From Colwellia sp. (GTDB lineage: Bacteria > Pseudomonadota > Gammaproteobacteria > Enterobacterales > Alteromonadaceae): 64,000 nt of DNA. Every line of letters begins with the position of its first letter. Positions within the stretch are counted from its first letter, which is position 1. Of the stretch, positions 22,230 to 35,184 are shown piece by piece. The translations under genes were made by a program, and so were the position numbers. The notes beneath the pieces were generated by a model. That model searched no databases and was not told the DNA's origin. It was given only the letters and a program-made list of their open reading frames with translations. The stretch is taken from assembly GCA_013215655.1 (NCBI GenBank), contig JABSOX010000014.1, positions 79,479 to 143,478 on the forward strand, read 5' to 3'.

Positions 22230-22360
22230 GATTCTATTGTCGAGGTGAACTTCGACGTGCAGGAATGCACTAATGCCTCGAAAGACAGGATGTCGGAGAG
22301 AGGTCTGAACATCGTCGCTCTTTGCCATCCATGGCACCGCGACATACCGTTCATCCTGAA
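22230..22360. repeat. Candidate dispersed intergenic repeat
   Basis: Cluster of short dyads: gtgcaggaatgcac, gacaggatgtc, tgccatccatggca, gttcatcctgaac, in an otherwise AT-rich gap. Confidence 0.45.
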
Positions 22361-22366
22361 CATAAA

Positions 22367-22392
22367 AATACCCGCATATTGCAGGTATTTGG
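22367..22392. terminator. Hairpin between convergent degS and murA
   Basis: aaatacccgcatattgcaggtattt. Confidence 0.7.
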
Positions 22393-22416
22393 GGTTAAAT
22401 TAGTTAGACTAAAAAA

Positions 22417-23706
<1,290 letters not shown>

Positions 23707-23964
23707 TTATAGGGGAAGGTTAAACATTTTTTCACGTTGCCAGACTGACGTTGTGAATGTTTTGATCGTTACCGCATGTATAGCGCCATCTTTTATAACT
23801 TGAGATAATGGAGCATAAATGGTTTGTTGCTTTTTGACGCGGCTTAATTCACCAAGAAAGTCAGCAATAGCGATTACTTTACATTGCGAACCGTCAAAAC
23901 TAACATGCAGTTCATCTAATTCAACAGCGTCATTAATTAATTTTTCTATATCTGAAATTTCCAC
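23707..23964 (-). CDS. ibaG: BolA family protein IbaG
   Basis: Small BolA-like ORF between murA and the mla operon. Confidence 0.88.
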   Translation of the reverse strand: MEISDIEKLINDAVELDELHVSFDGSQCKVIAIADFLGELSRVKKQQTIYAPLSQVIKDGAIHAVTIKTFTTSVWQREKMFNLPL

Positions 23965-24097
23965 GTATACCTCTTATTAAGCTAATAATGAATGATAAAG
24001 ATTATCATCACTTCATTTATAGCTATAGCTTAACCTATTTAGCTTAAGCTAGGTAATACTTACTTACCCACAACTCCACTGAGAATGTTTTATAAAA

Positions 24098-24391
24098 TTA
24101 TTTGGGTATAAATGAATCAACACCACTTAAGCATGCTAATTTAAGTAGGTCTTGAGGAATATGGGTAAAGGTTAATTGGCAGGTATTTAAAATGGCTTGT
24201 TCAACAATATAAAGTATCCATGCCAATCCAGCGGTATCAACTTTTTGTACTTGTGATAAGTTAACGATCATCTTTGTTGAAGAGAATATTTTTTTACTTT
24301 TTTTCTCAAATGACTTAGTCATTGTTATCCGAGTCAATTCGCCAATTAAAGTTGCTTGATCATCGGTAAAGGTTAGATTAATTTGTGCCAC
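24098..24391 (-). CDS. mlaB: Phospholipid ABC transporter STAS subunit MlaB
   Basis: STAS domain (VQKVDTAGLAWILYIVEQA); mla operon. Confidence 0.88.
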   Translation of the reverse strand: MAQINLTFTDDQATLIGELTRITMTKSFEKKSKKIFSSTKMIVNLSQVQKVDTAGLAWILYIVEQAILNTCQLTFTHIPQDLLKLACLSGVDSFIPK

Positions 24392-24402
24392 TTAACTTCC
24401 TA

Positions 24403-25065
24403 TTATTTTTTAAACTTAATGCTTTTAGCACTTTTTAGTTTCAACATTTCCGTTACGTGCGGTAAACCTTTCTGGCGAATGATACTTGCTAGTTCAGCTT
24501 GTTTACTGTCAAGAAGACTTACACCTTCAGCGACCATATCATAGGCCTTCCAATCTTTCGTTTTTTTATCTTTTCTCACTCGAAATGAAATGCTAATAGG
24601 ATTTCTCCCAGGCTCAATGACCAAGGTATTAACGGAAACTATTTTTTCTTTTGTTAGTTTTTTAGCAGGTGCAAATTCAACTTTCTGATTATTATATAAA
24701 GTAAAAACTTGAGCATAAGAAGTAATTAAATACTCACGAAAAACACGCACAAAATCTTTGCGTTGTGCTGCAGTTGTTTTTTTAAAGTTCTTAGCACCTA
24801 TGACCTTATAAGCCGCATATTTATAATTGATATATGGCATCAATTCTTCACGCACAATATCTTTTAATAAATTTGGGTTATTACGGATTGAACTTTGTTC
24901 ATCCGCAAAACGCTTAAAAGTAATACCCGCAACTTTTTTGATCATGGTATAAGGGTTTTTTTTATCTATCTTGACTGATGGTGCTGCATATATAGCTGCA
25001 GAAAAAAACAACCAAAAACCCATTAGTGCTGATATAATTTTGTGTATGTTACTTACTTTTTTCAT
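24403..25065 (-). CDS. mlaC: Phospholipid-binding protein MlaC
   Basis: Signal peptide, Ttg2D/MlaC-like; mla operon. Confidence 0.93.
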   Translation of the reverse strand: MKKVSNIHKIISALMGFWLFFSAAIYAAPSVKIDKKNPYTMIKKVAGITFKRFADEQSSIRNNPNLLKDIVREELMPYINYKYAAYKVIGAKNFKKTTAAQRKDFVRVFREYLITSYAQVFTLYNNQKVEFAPAKKLTKEKIVSVNTLVIEPGRNPISISFRVRKDKKTKDWKAYDMVAEGVSLLDSKQAELASIIRQKGLPHVTEMLKLKSAKSIKFKK

Positions 25066-25073
25066 AAAAAACC

Positions 25074-25556
25074 CTAGTCACCACTTCCTTGGCTAAATAA
25101 AAATTGTCCAATTAATTCTTCTAAAACTAAAGCCGGTTTAGTATCTTCAATATAATCACCTGGCTCTAACGTGGTCACTGACTCATCGATAAAACCTGGC
25201 AATAGGCCAATATATTGTTCCCCTAATAAACCTGCCGTTAAAATAGAAACGGACGTTGCTTCTGAGAAGTTATTATATTGCGCATATATATTGAGTGTAA
25301 CTACTGGCGTGTAATCTTCTTCATCTAAGAAAATATCCGTTACCCGACCCACTACGACACCACCGACTTTAATCGGCGATCTTACTTTTAAACCACCAAT
25401 ATTATCAAATTTCGCATAGAGTTCGTAAGTCTCACCAGAGCCTGAAATACCGCTATCAGCAACTTTTAACGATAACATTAATAACGCAGCTATTCCTATA
25501 ACAGCAAATAAACCAACCATAAATTCAACTTTCTTCGACACCATGTCTTCCACCAA
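25074..25556 (-). CDS. mlaD: MCE-domain protein MlaD
   Basis: KVEFMVGLFAVIGIAALLMLSLKVAD; MCE motif GGLKVRSPIKVGGVVVG. Confidence 0.95.
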   Translation of the reverse strand: MVEDMVSKKVEFMVGLFAVIGIAALLMLSLKVADSGISGSGETYELYAKFDNIGGLKVRSPIKVGGVVVGRVTDIFLDEEDYTPVVTLNIYAQYNNFSEATSVSILTAGLLGEQYIGLLPGFIDESVTTLEPGDYIEDTKPALVLEELIGQFLFSQGSGD

Positions 25557-25588
25557 CTACTCAAACGAATTAAAAAACACACTAATAT

Positions 25589-26365
25589 TTATTTAGTAAA
25601 CATCAATGCTGTTAATACAAAATCTAAAAATAAAACCAGCAACGACGATTGTACTACCGTTGATGTTGTTGCTCTGCTGATGCCTTCTGATGTTGGTTCA
25701 CAACTATATCCTTTATAAACCGCAATCCAAGTGATCACAAAAGCGAAAACAACGCTTTTAATAATGCCATTTAAAATGTCTTTATTAAAATCAACCTGAT
25801 CTTGCATCACCGACCAAAAAGTACCGCTATCAACACCAAGCCAATCGACGCCAACCAAGTGTGCGCCCAATATGCCCACCGCAGAAAAAATTGCAGCTAA
25901 CAAAGGTAAACTAATAAAACCAGCCCAAAACCTTGGTGCAACAATACGTCTTAACGGATCAACCGCCATCATCTCCAAACTTGATAATTGTTCTGTTGCT
26001 TTCATTAAACCAATTTCAGCGGTTAGTGCCGAGCCTGCTCGTCCAGCAAACAACAAAGCAGCAACAACAGGACCAAGCTCTCTCAACAAGGATAAAGCGA
26101 CCATTGGTCCCAAACTAGCTTCGGCACCATAACCCACTAAAATAGTATAGCCCTGTAAAGCCAAAACCATGCCTATAAATAAGCCTGAAACTAAAATAAT
26201 AACCAAAGACAATACGCCAACGGCATATAATTGGTTTAACAATAACGGAAAGCCTTTACGTACATTTGGAACATGAGCCAACGCAGATATCAATAACATC
26301 ACTGCTCGCCCTAAGCCTGCAATGGTGGCAACAACTTTTCTACCCAATAATGCTATTTCTTTCAT
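25589..26365 (-). CDS. mlaE: Lipid asymmetry ABC transporter permease MlaE
   Basis: [49 protein letters not shown]. Confidence 0.96.
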   Translation of the reverse strand: MKEIALLGRKVVATIAGLGRAVMLLISALAHVPNVRKGFPLLLNQLYAVGVLSLVIILVSGLFIGMVLALQGYTILVGYGAEASLGPMVALSLLRELGPVVAALLFAGRAGSALTAEIGLMKATEQLSSLEMMAVDPLRRIVAPRFWAGFISLPLLAAIFSAVGILGAHLVGVDWLGVDSGTFWSVMQDQVDFNKDILNGIIKSVVFAFVITWIAVYKGYSCEPTSEGISRATTSTVVQSSLLVLFLDFVLTALMFTK

Positions 26366-27171
26366 TTCACCATTCCTTTACCAATAAGCTCATCACGATA
26401 AGGCTTGGCTTTATAATGAAAAGGAACTGGACCATCAGACTCACCTTTTACAAATTGCTGAACTAATGGCGATGTTTGTTCTAAAATTTGTTCAGGTGTG
26501 CCTTGACCAATAATTTTTTGTTCGCCAATAATATAAATATAATCGGCAATACTCATCACTTCTTGCACGTCATGTGATACCACTACTGATGTTAAGCCCA
26601 AAGCGTCACTTAATTCACGAATCAAACGAACAATCACGCCCATGGAAATAGGATCTTGTCCGGCGAACGGTTCATCATATAAAATTAATTCTGGGTCTAA
26701 TGCTATAGCACGAGCTAATGCAACGCGGCGCGCCATGCCACCTGATAACTCACTAGGGCGTAATAAACGAGCTCCTCGTAGTCCAACAGCTTCAAGTTTC
26801 ATTAATACTATTTTTTCAATGATTTCTTCAGACAATTCAGAATGTTCGCGAATTGGAAATGCAATATTGTCATAAACAGTCATGTCCGTGAACAATGCGC
26901 CACTTTGAAACAACATACTCATGCGTTTGCGTATTTCATAAAGGGCATTTCGAGATAATTTAGGAATGTCGTGTCCATCAAAAATTATTTGTCCTGAATC
27001 TGGCTTTAGTTGTCCACCAATTAAGCGCAATAACGTTGTTTTTCCTATACCACTAGGTCCCATGATAGCCGTAACTTTGCCTTTTGGAATAGACAAACTT
27101 ATATCATCATAGATAACACGCTCTTCGCGCTTAAAGGTCATATTTTTTATATCGACTAATATTTTTGACAT
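26362..27171 (-). CDS. mlaF: Phospholipid ABC transporter ATPase MlaF
   Basis: Walker [47 protein letters not shown]. Confidence 0.96.
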   Translation of the reverse strand: MSKILVDIKNMTFKREERVIYDDISLSIPKGKVTAIMGPSGIGKTTLLRLIGGQLKPDSGQIIFDGHDIPKLSRNALYEIRKRMSMLFQSGALFTDMTVYDNIAFPIREHSELSEEIIEKIVLMKLEAVGLRGARLLRPSELSGGMARRVALARAIALDPELILYDEPFAGQDPISMGVIVRLIRELSDALGLTSVVVSHDVQEVMSIADYIYIIGEQKIIGQGTPEQILEQTSPLVQQFVKGESDGPVPFHYKAKPYRDELIGKGMVK

Positions 27172-27559
27172 ATTCTCTTCGGGGGATCACAATTTATTTT
27201 ATTATTTATAACTGAGTCGCAATTTTAACTCACAACAAAGCTTCCTGCATTATAAAATAGTAAATAAATATGTTTAAAGACTGTAAGAAAGTGTAAGAAA
27301 CAACACCTTAATCCACTTTTTAGCATCAAAAGTAAGTTAATTGATGTTAAAGTAGTACCTCAAAGGCAAATTAATATTACAAGGGGAAAAAATTATTTCA
27401 AACACCCACAGTAATATCGGCCCATTAAAAGCTATTTAACCAATCAAGATAAAAATGAGTCTTTTTAATAAATTTCAATAATAATTCTTTTGTTTCATAG
27501 AGCGACAATTTAATTTAATAGCAGTTACTTCATACTGGTATATCAAACAGGAAGCATTA

Positions 27560-28543
27560 ATGTTAGTTCACGTTTTAATTTTGCTAGTATCTCTAGTCGT
27601 ATTAGTATGGAGTGCCGATAAGTTTGTATTCGGTGCATCATCACTAGCAAGAAATATGGGCATATCTCCGATGATCATCGGCTTAACCATTGTAGCCATG
27701 GGGTCTTCCGCTCCTGAAATGATGACAGCCGCGACAGCATCTTTGCAAGGTAATCCAAATTTAGGTATTGGTAATGCTATCGGCTCAAACATTACTAATA
27801 TAGCTTTAGTATTAGGTATCACCGCACTGTTTCAACCATTAACCGTTTCGTCATCAACCATAAAAAGAGAGATCCCGTTACTTTTAGCTATTACAGCAAT
27901 CGCTTATTTAATGTTATTTGATGATTATTTTAGTTTTATTGAAGGCTTTATTTTAATTACTGGCTTCGTCTTTTATATTGTTACCTTATTGGTGATCACT
28001 TTAAATCGCACTAAAAATTTTCCAAGCGACGACCCCATGATCATCGAAGCAGAAAAAGAAGTTCCAGATGCGGTGAGCACGAAACAATCCGTTTTATGGC
28101 TGATCGTCGGTATAATATTATTACCCCTTAGTGCTACTTACCTCGTTGATTCATCTATTTTTATTGCTAAGACATTTGGTATTAGCGATTTAGTCATTGG
28201 ATTAACGATCGTTGCCATTGGTACAAGTTTACCCGAGCTTGCTGCCAGTATAATGAGTATCCTTAAAAAGGAAGATGACTTAGCCCTAGGGAATATTATT
28301 GGCTCAAATATTTTTAATATACTCGCGGTTTTATCACTCACTGGCCTTATTGCTCCCGGAAATGTAGATCCAAATGCAGCAACACGTGACGCTCCTTATA
28401 TGCTCGGTGTTACTCTACTATTATTAGTTTTATGTTTTGGTCGCCGTTTTGGGAATTTTAGAATTACACGTTTAAAAGGCGGGTTATTACTGTTGGTATT
28501 TATTGCCTACCAAATTTTACTTTTTAGCCAACTAAGAAGCTAG
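27560..28543 (+). CDS. yrbG: Calcium/sodium antiporter, YrbG family
   Basis: Two Na/Ca exchanger repeats (GLTIVAMGSSAPE; GLTIVAIGTSLPELAAS). Confidence 0.93.
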   Translation: MLVHVLILLVSLVVLVWSADKFVFGASSLARNMGISPMIIGLTIVAMGSSAPEMMTAATASLQGNPNLGIGNAIGSNITNIALVLGITALFQPLTVSSSTIKREIPLLLAITAIAYLMLFDDYFSFIEGFILITGFVFYIVTLLVITLNRTKNFPSDDPMIIEAEKEVPDAVSTKQSVLWLIVGIILLPLSATYLVDSSIFIAKTFGISDLVIGLTIVAIGTSLPELAASIMSILKKEDDLALGNIIGSNIFNILAVLSLTGLIAPGNVDPNAATRDAPYMLGVTLLLLVLCFGRRFGNFRITRLKGGLLLLVFIAYQILLFSQLRS

Positions 28544-28585
28544 GATCGATTGATCTTTCATGTTTAATAAAGTGATCACCAACAT

Positions 28586-29548
28586 ATGAAAAATTTTAAA
28601 CAAGTTGCCAATGATGTTATTCAAATTGAACAACAAGCAATTGTCGAGCTAAAACAATATATTGACGATGGTTTTGAATTAGCGTGCCAGCTGATGTTTC
28701 AATGTACTGGTCGAGTTATTGTTATTGGCATGGGGAAATCAGGACACATTGGTGGAAAAATTGCTGCAACATTAGCAAGTACAGGCACCCCTGCTTTTTT
28801 TGTTCACCCCGGCGAAGCCAGCCATGGCGATCTCGGCATGATAACGACTGACGATGTGGTTTTGACTATTTCTAATTCCGGAGAAACAGGCGAGGTATTA
28901 GCTATAATTCCTGTGATTAAACGCATTGGCAGTAAATTAATTGCCATGACCGGAAGTTCAACATCAACATTGGCTAAATTAGCAGATACCCATGTTTGCA
29001 TTGCCGTTAGCCAAGAAGCCTGCCCTTTAGGGTTAGCCCCAACATCAAGCACTACCGCAACCTTAGTCATGGGAGATGCTTTAGCTGTCGCACTTTTAAA
29101 TGCACGAGGCTTTACCGCTGACGATTTTGCACTCTCTCATCCCGGTGGCAGCTTAGGTAAAAGATTGTTATTGAGACTCGCAGATATTATGCATGATGGC
29201 GATCGTATTCCTGTTGTCACTAGTGATGCAAAAATTAAAGATGCTTTAGTTGAAATGTCTTTAAAAGGGTTGGGGATGACCGCGATTACACGCGATAATC
29301 AACTTATTGGGCTTTTTACTGATGGTGATTTAAGACGTATACTTGATGAAGAAGTCAATATACATCAAGATCCTATAACGTCTGTAATGACACTTAACCC
29401 AACAGTTGCCTCTGCAGATATGCTTGCCGCAGAAGCTTTGAAAATTATGGAAGATAAAAAAATTAATGGTTTAATTATTGTGGATGATAAAAACACACCC
29501 ATTGGCGCAATGAATATGCATGACTTATTAAAATCAGGAGTGTTGTGA
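28586..29548 (+). CDS. kdsD: Arabinose-5-phosphate isomerase
   Basis: SIS domain GMGKSGHIGGKIAATLASTGTPAFFVHPGEASHGDLGM plus CBS pair. Confidence 0.96.
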   Translation: MKNFKQVANDVIQIEQQAIVELKQYIDDGFELACQLMFQCTGRVIVIGMGKSGHIGGKIAATLASTGTPAFFVHPGEASHGDLGMITTDDVVLTISNSGETGEVLAIIPVIKRIGSKLIAMTGSSTSTLAKLADTHVCIAVSQEACPLGLAPTSSTTATLVMGDALAVALLNARGFTADDFALSHPGGSLGKRLLLRLADIMHDGDRIPVVTSDAKIKDALVEMSLKGLGMTAITRDNQLIGLFTDGDLRRILDEEVNIHQDPITSVMTLNPTVASADMLAAEALKIMEDKKINGLIIVDDKNTPIGAMNMHDLLKSGVL

Positions 29549-30096
29549 TGATTGATACACTTTATGGTGCAGTGAGTGAAGAAGTATTTAACCAAGCTAA
29601 AAATATTAAATTATTTATTTGTGACATTGATGGTGTATTTTCCGACGGTCGCATATATCTAGGTAATGATGGTGAAGAATTAAAAGCATTTCATACCAAA
29701 GATGGCTATGGCATCAAAGCACTTGGAGCAAGTGGTGTTGAAGTTGCCGTGATCACAGGACGTCGCTCGGCTATCGTTGCCAATCGAATGAAAGCTCTTA
29801 ATGTTGAACATATTATTCAAGGAGAAGAAAATAAATTACCAGCGCTGAAATTATTGTTAGCAAAGCTAAATTTATCCGTCAATGACGTCGCCTATATTGG
29901 TGATGATATGCCTGATTTTGAATGCATGGAATACGTAGGTTTAAGCATTGCCGTAAATGATGCTCACCCACAAATAATTAAAATAGCGGATTACACTACG
30001 TTTATTCATGGCGGCTTTGGTGCAGTACGGGAAGTATGTGACCTTATTATGTACAGCCAAAATACGTTATGTAACGCATCTGGCGCCAGCATATGA
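29545..30096 (+). CDS. kdsC: KDO-8-phosphate phosphatase
   Basis: HAD: LFICDIDGVFSDGRIYLGNDGEELKAFHTKDGYGIK; overlaps kdsD by 4 bp. Confidence 0.96.
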   Translation: MMIDTLYGAVSEEVFNQAKNIKLFICDIDGVFSDGRIYLGNDGEELKAFHTKDGYGIKALGASGVEVAVITGRRSAIVANRMKALNVEHIIQGEENKLPALKLLLAKLNLSVNDVAYIGDDMPDFECMEYVGLSIAVNDAHPQIIKIADYTTFIHGGFGAVREVCDLIMYSQNTLCNASGASI

Positions 30097-30659
30097 ATCG
30101 GATATATGGTCTTGCCCTGTTAGGTTTAACCATTGCATTAATAACCTATAATTTTATTGAATGGCAAAGATCTGATCAGGTTAGTATAGAATCAATAGAT
30201 TCAGGATTAACACCAGACTTTATTGCTGAAACACTAAAAAGTAAAACTTATGACAAAAATGGCGCATTATCATATGTTATTGACGCGCAACGTATGGAAC
30301 ATTATGCGGATATTGCAGTCACACACTTTGAATTTCCCAATTTAACCTTATATCCAGATGGTGGGGACATTCCTTGGCAAGTTAGCGCAAAAGAAGCAAC
30401 ACTATATGCCAATAACCGTGTAAGATTAGAAAATCGAGTAAGACTAATTGCCACTGACAAAAATAGCCTGATACAAGAAATTCATGGTAAGTATTTAGAA
30501 TTGGATTTAAATACCAATATTGTCAGTTCAGAACAAACGATCTTGATCTTAGGTAAAGGATTTACCATGTATGGCTCTGGATTAATTGTAGATATCAACA
30601 CAACACAAATGACATTAACTGAACATGTACAGACCATTTATAAAAAAATTGCCAAGTAG
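30093..30659 (+). CDS. lptC: LPS export protein LptC
   Basis: Single TM, LptC-like; synteny. Confidence 0.92.
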   Translation: MNRIYGLALLGLTIALITYNFIEWQRSDQVSIESIDSGLTPDFIAETLKSKTYDKNGALSYVIDAQRMEHYADIAVTHFEFPNLTLYPDGGDIPWQVSAKEATLYANNRVRLENRVRLIATDKNSLIQEIHGKYLELDLNTNIVSSEQTILILGKGFTMYGSGLIVDINTTQMTLTEHVQTIYKKIAK

Positions 30660-31149
30660 CGTCTTAATTTTCACCTTATTAGCTTGTGCTGCTAATGTGA
30701 GTTATGCGAAAAAAATTGATCTTAACCAAGAGATTAAAATCAGCTCTAGTCGCACCGCTGCTGATTTAAAAAATAAAATATTTAGCTACATTGATAATGT
30801 AGTCATTACCCAAGGTTCACTGATCATTCATGCTGACTTAGTACAAGTGATCTCTCAAGGTGAGAATGACGACAAAATTTATATTGCCAAGGGTAAACCC
30901 GCAACTTTTGAACAAACGTTGGAAGATGGTAAACCAATTAACTTACAGGCAAATGAAATAAGGTATGAACCCACACTAAATACCATTGTCATTTCAGGTA
31001 ATGCTTTATTACGTCAAGAAGGCAGCGAAGTCAGTGGCAGCATCATCACTTATAACTCAGAAACTGAATATGTAAATGCTGAAAGTGACGTTAACAATAA
31101 AGTGAAAACAATCATCCAACCACAAAAGAAATCTAAGGATAAGCAATAA
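30625..31149 (+). CDS. lptA: LPS transport periplasmic protein LptA
   Basis: OstA-like beta-jellyroll sequence; synteny. Confidence 0.92.
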   Translation: MYRPFIKKLPSSVLIFTLLACAANVSYAKKIDLNQEIKISSSRTAADLKNKIFSYIDNVVITQGSLIIHADLVQVISQGENDDKIYIAKGKPATFEQTLEDGKPINLQANEIRYEPTLNTIVISGNALLRQEGSEVSGSIITYNSETEYVNAESDVNNKVKTIIQPQKKSKDKQ

Positions 31150-31152
31150 CCA

Positions 31153-31884
31153 ATGAGTGTTGCAAAACTTACCGCAAATGGGCTTGCTAAATCCTACAAG
31201 GGTAGAAAAGTTGTTAAAAACGTTAGCTTGGAAGTAAAAGCAGGACAAGTTGTTGGCTTATTGGGTCCCAATGGCGCAGGTAAAACCACATCGTTTTACA
31301 TGATTGTCGGTTTAGTACCGAGCGACAGTGGCACCATAACCTTAAACAATGAAGATATTTCCTTATCTCCGATGCATGAACGAGCACGTAAAGGCATAGG
31401 TTACCTTCCCCAAGAAGCTTCAATTTTCAGAAAATTGAGTGTTTATGACAACATCATGGCTATTTTACAAACACAAAAGTCGCTTTCTGATGTTGAACGA
31501 GAAGAAAGACTTGAACATTTACTCGAAGAATTCAATATTGGCCATATAAAAGATAATTTAGGTATGAGTTTATCAGGCGGTGAACGTCGAAGAGTAGAAA
31601 TAGCTCGTGCCCTAGCCGCAGACCCAAAATTTATTTTACTTGATGAACCTTTTGCCGGAGTTGATCCCATTTCAGTAGGAGATATAAAAAAAATTATCCT
31701 ACACTTAAAACAACGCGGTATTGGTATCTTGATTACCGATCATAATGTACGAGAAACCTTAGACGTATGTGAGCATGCTTACATCGTTAGTCATGGCGAA
31801 TTGATTGCAGAGGGTAATGCAGAACAAATTCTTGCAAATCAACATGTCAGAGATGTATACCTAGGCGAGCAATTCACGCTATAG
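31153..31884 (+). CDS. lptB: LPS export ABC transporter ATPase LptB
   Basis: [21 protein letters not shown]...[16 protein letters not shown]. Confidence 0.97.
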   Translation: MSVAKLTANGLAKSYKGRKVVKNVSLEVKAGQVVGLLGPNGAGKTTSFYMIVGLVPSDSGTITLNNEDISLSPMHERARKGIGYLPQEASIFRKLSVYDNIMAILQTQKSLSDVEREERLEHLLEEFNIGHIKDNLGMSLSGGERRRVEIARALAADPKFILLDEPFAGVDPISVGDIKKIILHLKQRGIGILITDHNVRETLDVCEHAYIVSHGELIAEGNAEQILANQHVRDVYLGEQFTL

Positions 31885-31951
31885 TTATACTATAAAGATT
31901 AATATAACAAACAAAAACTGTTTGACACTAAATAGGATAATAATAACGTAG

Positions 31952-33463
31952 ATGCGCCCATCACTGCAGCTCCGTATCGGACAACAACTGACCATGACGC
32001 CACAACTGCAACAGGCTATCAAACTGTTACAGTTATCGACGTTGGACTTACAACTAGAAATTCAAGAAGCACTTGAAAGCAATCCTTTATTAGAAGTTGA
32101 TGAAACTCAGCCAACGATACAAGAAGATGGTACAAATAATTTAGAAGAAGCCTTCTCTGCCACGGCTAATGACACGGTTCAACAAAATACATCTGACGGC
32201 AGCGAAGATTCAGCACCCAGTATTGACGAAATTAGTACCTCTGAAGCGATGTCTAAAACGGATATTCCCGAAGAACTAAATAATGATACCACTTGGGAAG
32301 AAAGCTATAGCGCTGGAGTTTCCAGTGCGGGCGGAATTAGCTCTCCTTCAGAAGATTATACTTACCAAGGTGAAACCAAAGATTCTATTCAAGACCATTT
32401 ACTTTGGCAAATGGAGTTATCACCTTTTACAGATACTGATCGAACCATTGCCATTGCCATTATAGAAGCGGTTGATAATGCTGGTTACATGACCGTTTCA
32501 AGCGACGAAATTCTTGAAAGTGTCGGTATTGAAGGTGTCGAACTAGATGAAGTAGAAGTGGTATTAAAGCGCATTAATCTTTTTGATCCCGTTGGTGTTG
32601 CTGCTCGCTCAATTTCGGAATGTTTATTAATACAACTCAATCAATTTGATCAATCAACAGCTTGGTTGAAAGAAAGTAAACTTGTCGTAAGTGAGTATAT
32701 CGATTTGTTAGGCAATCGTGATTATCGACAACTGATGCGAAAAACGCGCTTAAAAGAAGATCAATTAAGAGAAGTTATTCGTTTAATTCAATCACTTGAC
32801 CCACGCCCGGGTGATAGTGTTATAAAAAGCGAAGAGCAATATGTTATTCCTGATGTTTCTGTTGAGAAGAAAAATGGTCGTTGGGTTGTTGAACTAAATC
32901 CTGATACAGCACCTAAATTGTCGGTAAATCAGCAATATGCTGCGATGACACGGACGATGAAATCATCTGCTGATACACAATTTATTCGCTCCAACTTACA
33001 AGAAGCAAAATGGTTCATTAAAAGCTTAGAAAGCCGAAATGATACTTTATTAAAAGTTTCAAATTGTATTGTTCAGCGCCAACAAGGTTTTTTTGAGCAC
33101 GGTCCAGAAGCAATGCGTCCAATGGTCTTAAATGATATTGCTGAAATAGTTGATATGCATGAGTCAACAATTTCACGAGTGACAACTCAAAAATATATGC
33201 ATACCCCTAGAGGAATTTTTGAACTTAAGTACTTTTTCTCTAGTCACGTTAGTACCGAAAACGGCGGTGAGTGTTCATCAACAGCCATTCGAGAACTGAT
33301 CAAAAAGTTAATTGCTGCTGAAATTCCAGCAAAACCACTCAGTGACAGTAAAATGGCCGATATATTAGCAGAACAAGGCATTAAAGTGGCTCGACGTACA
33401 ATAGCTAAGTACCGAGAATCGTTGTCTATTCCGCCATCAAATCAACGTAAAAGTTTACTCTAA
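31952..33463 (+). CDS. rpoN: RNA polymerase sigma54 factor
   Basis: [28 protein letters not shown]; RpoN box [12 protein letters not shown]. Confidence 0.98.
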   Translation: MRPSLQLRIGQQLTMTPQLQQAIKLLQLSTLDLQLEIQEALESNPLLEVDETQPTIQEDGTNNLEEAFSATANDTVQQNTSDGSEDSAPSIDEISTSEAMSKTDIPEELNNDTTWEESYSAGVSSAGGISSPSEDYTYQGETKDSIQDHLLWQMELSPFTDTDRTIAIAIIEAVDNAGYMTVSSDEILESVGIEGVELDEVEVVLKRINLFDPVGVAARSISECLLIQLNQFDQSTAWLKESKLVVSEYIDLLGNRDYRQLMRKTRLKEDQLREVIRLIQSLDPRPGDSVIKSEEQYVIPDVSVEKKNGRWVVELNPDTAPKLSVNQQYAAMTRTMKSSADTQFIRSNLQEAKWFIKSLESRNDTLLKVSNCIVQRQQGFFEHGPEAMRPMVLNDIAEIVDMHESTISRVTTQKYMHTPRGIFELKYFFSSHVSTENGGECSSTAIRELIKKLIAAEIPAKPLSDSKMADILAEQGIKVARRTIAKYRESLSIPPSNQRKSLL

Positions 33464-33493
33464 ACAGTAATCAACAAATAAGGATTTAAGCTT

Positions 33494-33781
33494 ATGCAAA
33501 TTAATCTTACGGGTCACCATGTAGAAATTACCACGTCTTTACGCGATTACGTCAATAGTAAGTTTGCCAAGCTCGAACGACATTTTGATCATATTAGCAA
33601 TGTTCATGTAGTGCTTACCGTCGAAAAATTAAATCAAATAGCGGAATCAACCGTTCACCTTAAGGGTGCCGATGTTCATGCCAAAGCGGAAAATGCAGAT
33701 ATGTATGCTTCGATAGACGCTTTAATTGATAAATTAGACCGTCAAATATTGAAACATAAAGGTAAGATTACCCAACACTAA
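33494..33781 (+). CDS. hpf: Ribosome hibernation promoting factor
   Basis: MQINLTGHHVEITTSLRDYVNSKFAKLERHFD; downstream of rpoN. Confidence 0.95.
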   Translation: MQINLTGHHVEITTSLRDYVNSKFAKLERHFDHISNVHVVLTVEKLNQIAESTVHLKGADVHAKAENADMYASIDALIDKLDRQILKHKGKITQH

Positions 33782-33831
33782 GTTCAACACTATGTTATTT
33801 ATTAGCAATTTAAGGTCTCAACTGTAGAATT

Positions 33832-34284
33832 ATGACGTTGCAAGATATCTTAACCCCAGACTGCACATTTTGTGCAGTTTCAGGTAGTAGTAAAAAAAGA
33901 ATTCTCGATAAAATTTGCACTATTGCGGCAACAAAAATTGCTGACCATAGCCCTTTTGAATTGCTAGAAAGCTTGATGGCAAGAGAAAAAATGGGCTCAA
34001 CGGGCATAGGTAATGGTATTGCGATACCGCACGGTCGTTTAAATGGTACCCAGCAAGTTATCGCTATTGTGATGACAACACAAAATGCCATTGCCTTTGA
34101 CGCAATTGATAACCGCCCTGTAGATATTTTTATCGCTTTGTTTGTACCTGAAGATCATTGCCAAGAGCACTTAACTACACTGCAAAGTATCGCCAAAATT
34201 TTTAGCAATAAATCTATTGCTAAGCATGCAAGAAAATGTCAAAACGATAATGAACTTTTTCAATTAATTCAACAAGCAGGTTAA
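33832..34284 (+). CDS. ptsN: PTS IIA-like nitrogen regulatory protein PtsN
   Basis: GSTGIGNGIAIPHGRLNG; rpoN cluster. Confidence 0.96.
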   Translation: MTLQDILTPDCTFCAVSGSSKKRILDKICTIAATKIADHSPFELLESLMAREKMGSTGIGNGIAIPHGRLNGTQQVIAIVMTTQNAIAFDAIDNRPVDIFIALFVPEDHCQEHLTTLQSIAKIFSNKSIAKHARKCQNDNELFQLIQQAG

Positions 34285-34314
34285 TTTTCACTGCTAAAGG
34301 GAACAAAAGTAGCA

Positions 34315-35169
34315 ATGAAACTAATTATTGTTAGTGGTCGCTCTGGCTCAGGAAAATCAGTAGCGTTAAGAGTATTAGAAGATCTGGGTTACTATTGTGT
34401 TGATAATATTCCCGTGAACCTTTTACCCGCACTTGTTCACACCGTTATCAATGATTATGAAAATGTTGCGGTTAGTATAGACGTTCGTAATTTACCTGCA
34501 GATCCAAACGATGTATCTGAAATCCTTAATTATCTACCAAATACAGTAGAGCTAAATATCCTTTATTTAGACGCTAATGATAGTGATTTAATTAAACGTT
34601 TTAGCGAAACTAGACGATTACACCCATTAATCAAAAAAAATATTGCTCTTGACCAAGCTATTGCTTTAGAGAAAAAATTACTCGAACCCATTTCATCACG
34701 TACAGATTTATATATTAATACCAGTCAGTTAACCCCTCATCAACTTGCTGATTTAGTACGTGAGAGAATTTTAGGTAAAAAAACAGGTTCAATGGTCGTC
34801 GTATTTGAATCATTCGGATTTAAGCACGGTGTACCACAAGATGCTGATTATGTTTTTGATGCACGATTTTTACCCAACCCCTTCTGGGAGAAAGACCTCA
34901 AAGGGCAAACAGGTTTAGATCAACCAGTACAAGACTTTCTATCAAGTCAGCCGATAGTGACCAAATTTATTTGGCAAATCAATAGCTTCATGATGACTTG
35001 GTTACCTCACTTAGAACGTAATAATCGTAGTTATATTACCATTGCTATCGGTTGTACGGGCGGTAAACATCGTTCAGTTTATATTGCAGAACTGTTGGCA
35101 AATAATTTACGTAAAGAGCGTGATGATGTGCAATCACGTCACCGCGATTTAACTGTAGCCAGTACTTAA
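34315..35169 (+). CDS. rapZ: RNase adapter RapZ
   Basis: Walker A VSGRSGSGKSVALRVLEDLGYYCVDNIPVNLLP; CTGGKHRSVYIAELLA. Confidence 0.97.
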   Translation: MKLIIVSGRSGSGKSVALRVLEDLGYYCVDNIPVNLLPALVHTVINDYENVAVSIDVRNLPADPNDVSEILNYLPNTVELNILYLDANDSDLIKRFSETRRLHPLIKKNIALDQAIALEKKLLEPISSRTDLYINTSQLTPHQLADLVRERILGKKTGSMVVVFESFGFKHGVPQDADYVFDARFLPNPFWEKDLKGQTGLDQPVQDFLSSQPIVTKFIWQINSFMMTWLPHLERNNRSYITIAIGCTGGKHRSVYIAELLANNLRKERDDVQSRHRDLTVAST

Positions 35170-35184
35170 GTAATATCAATTATT

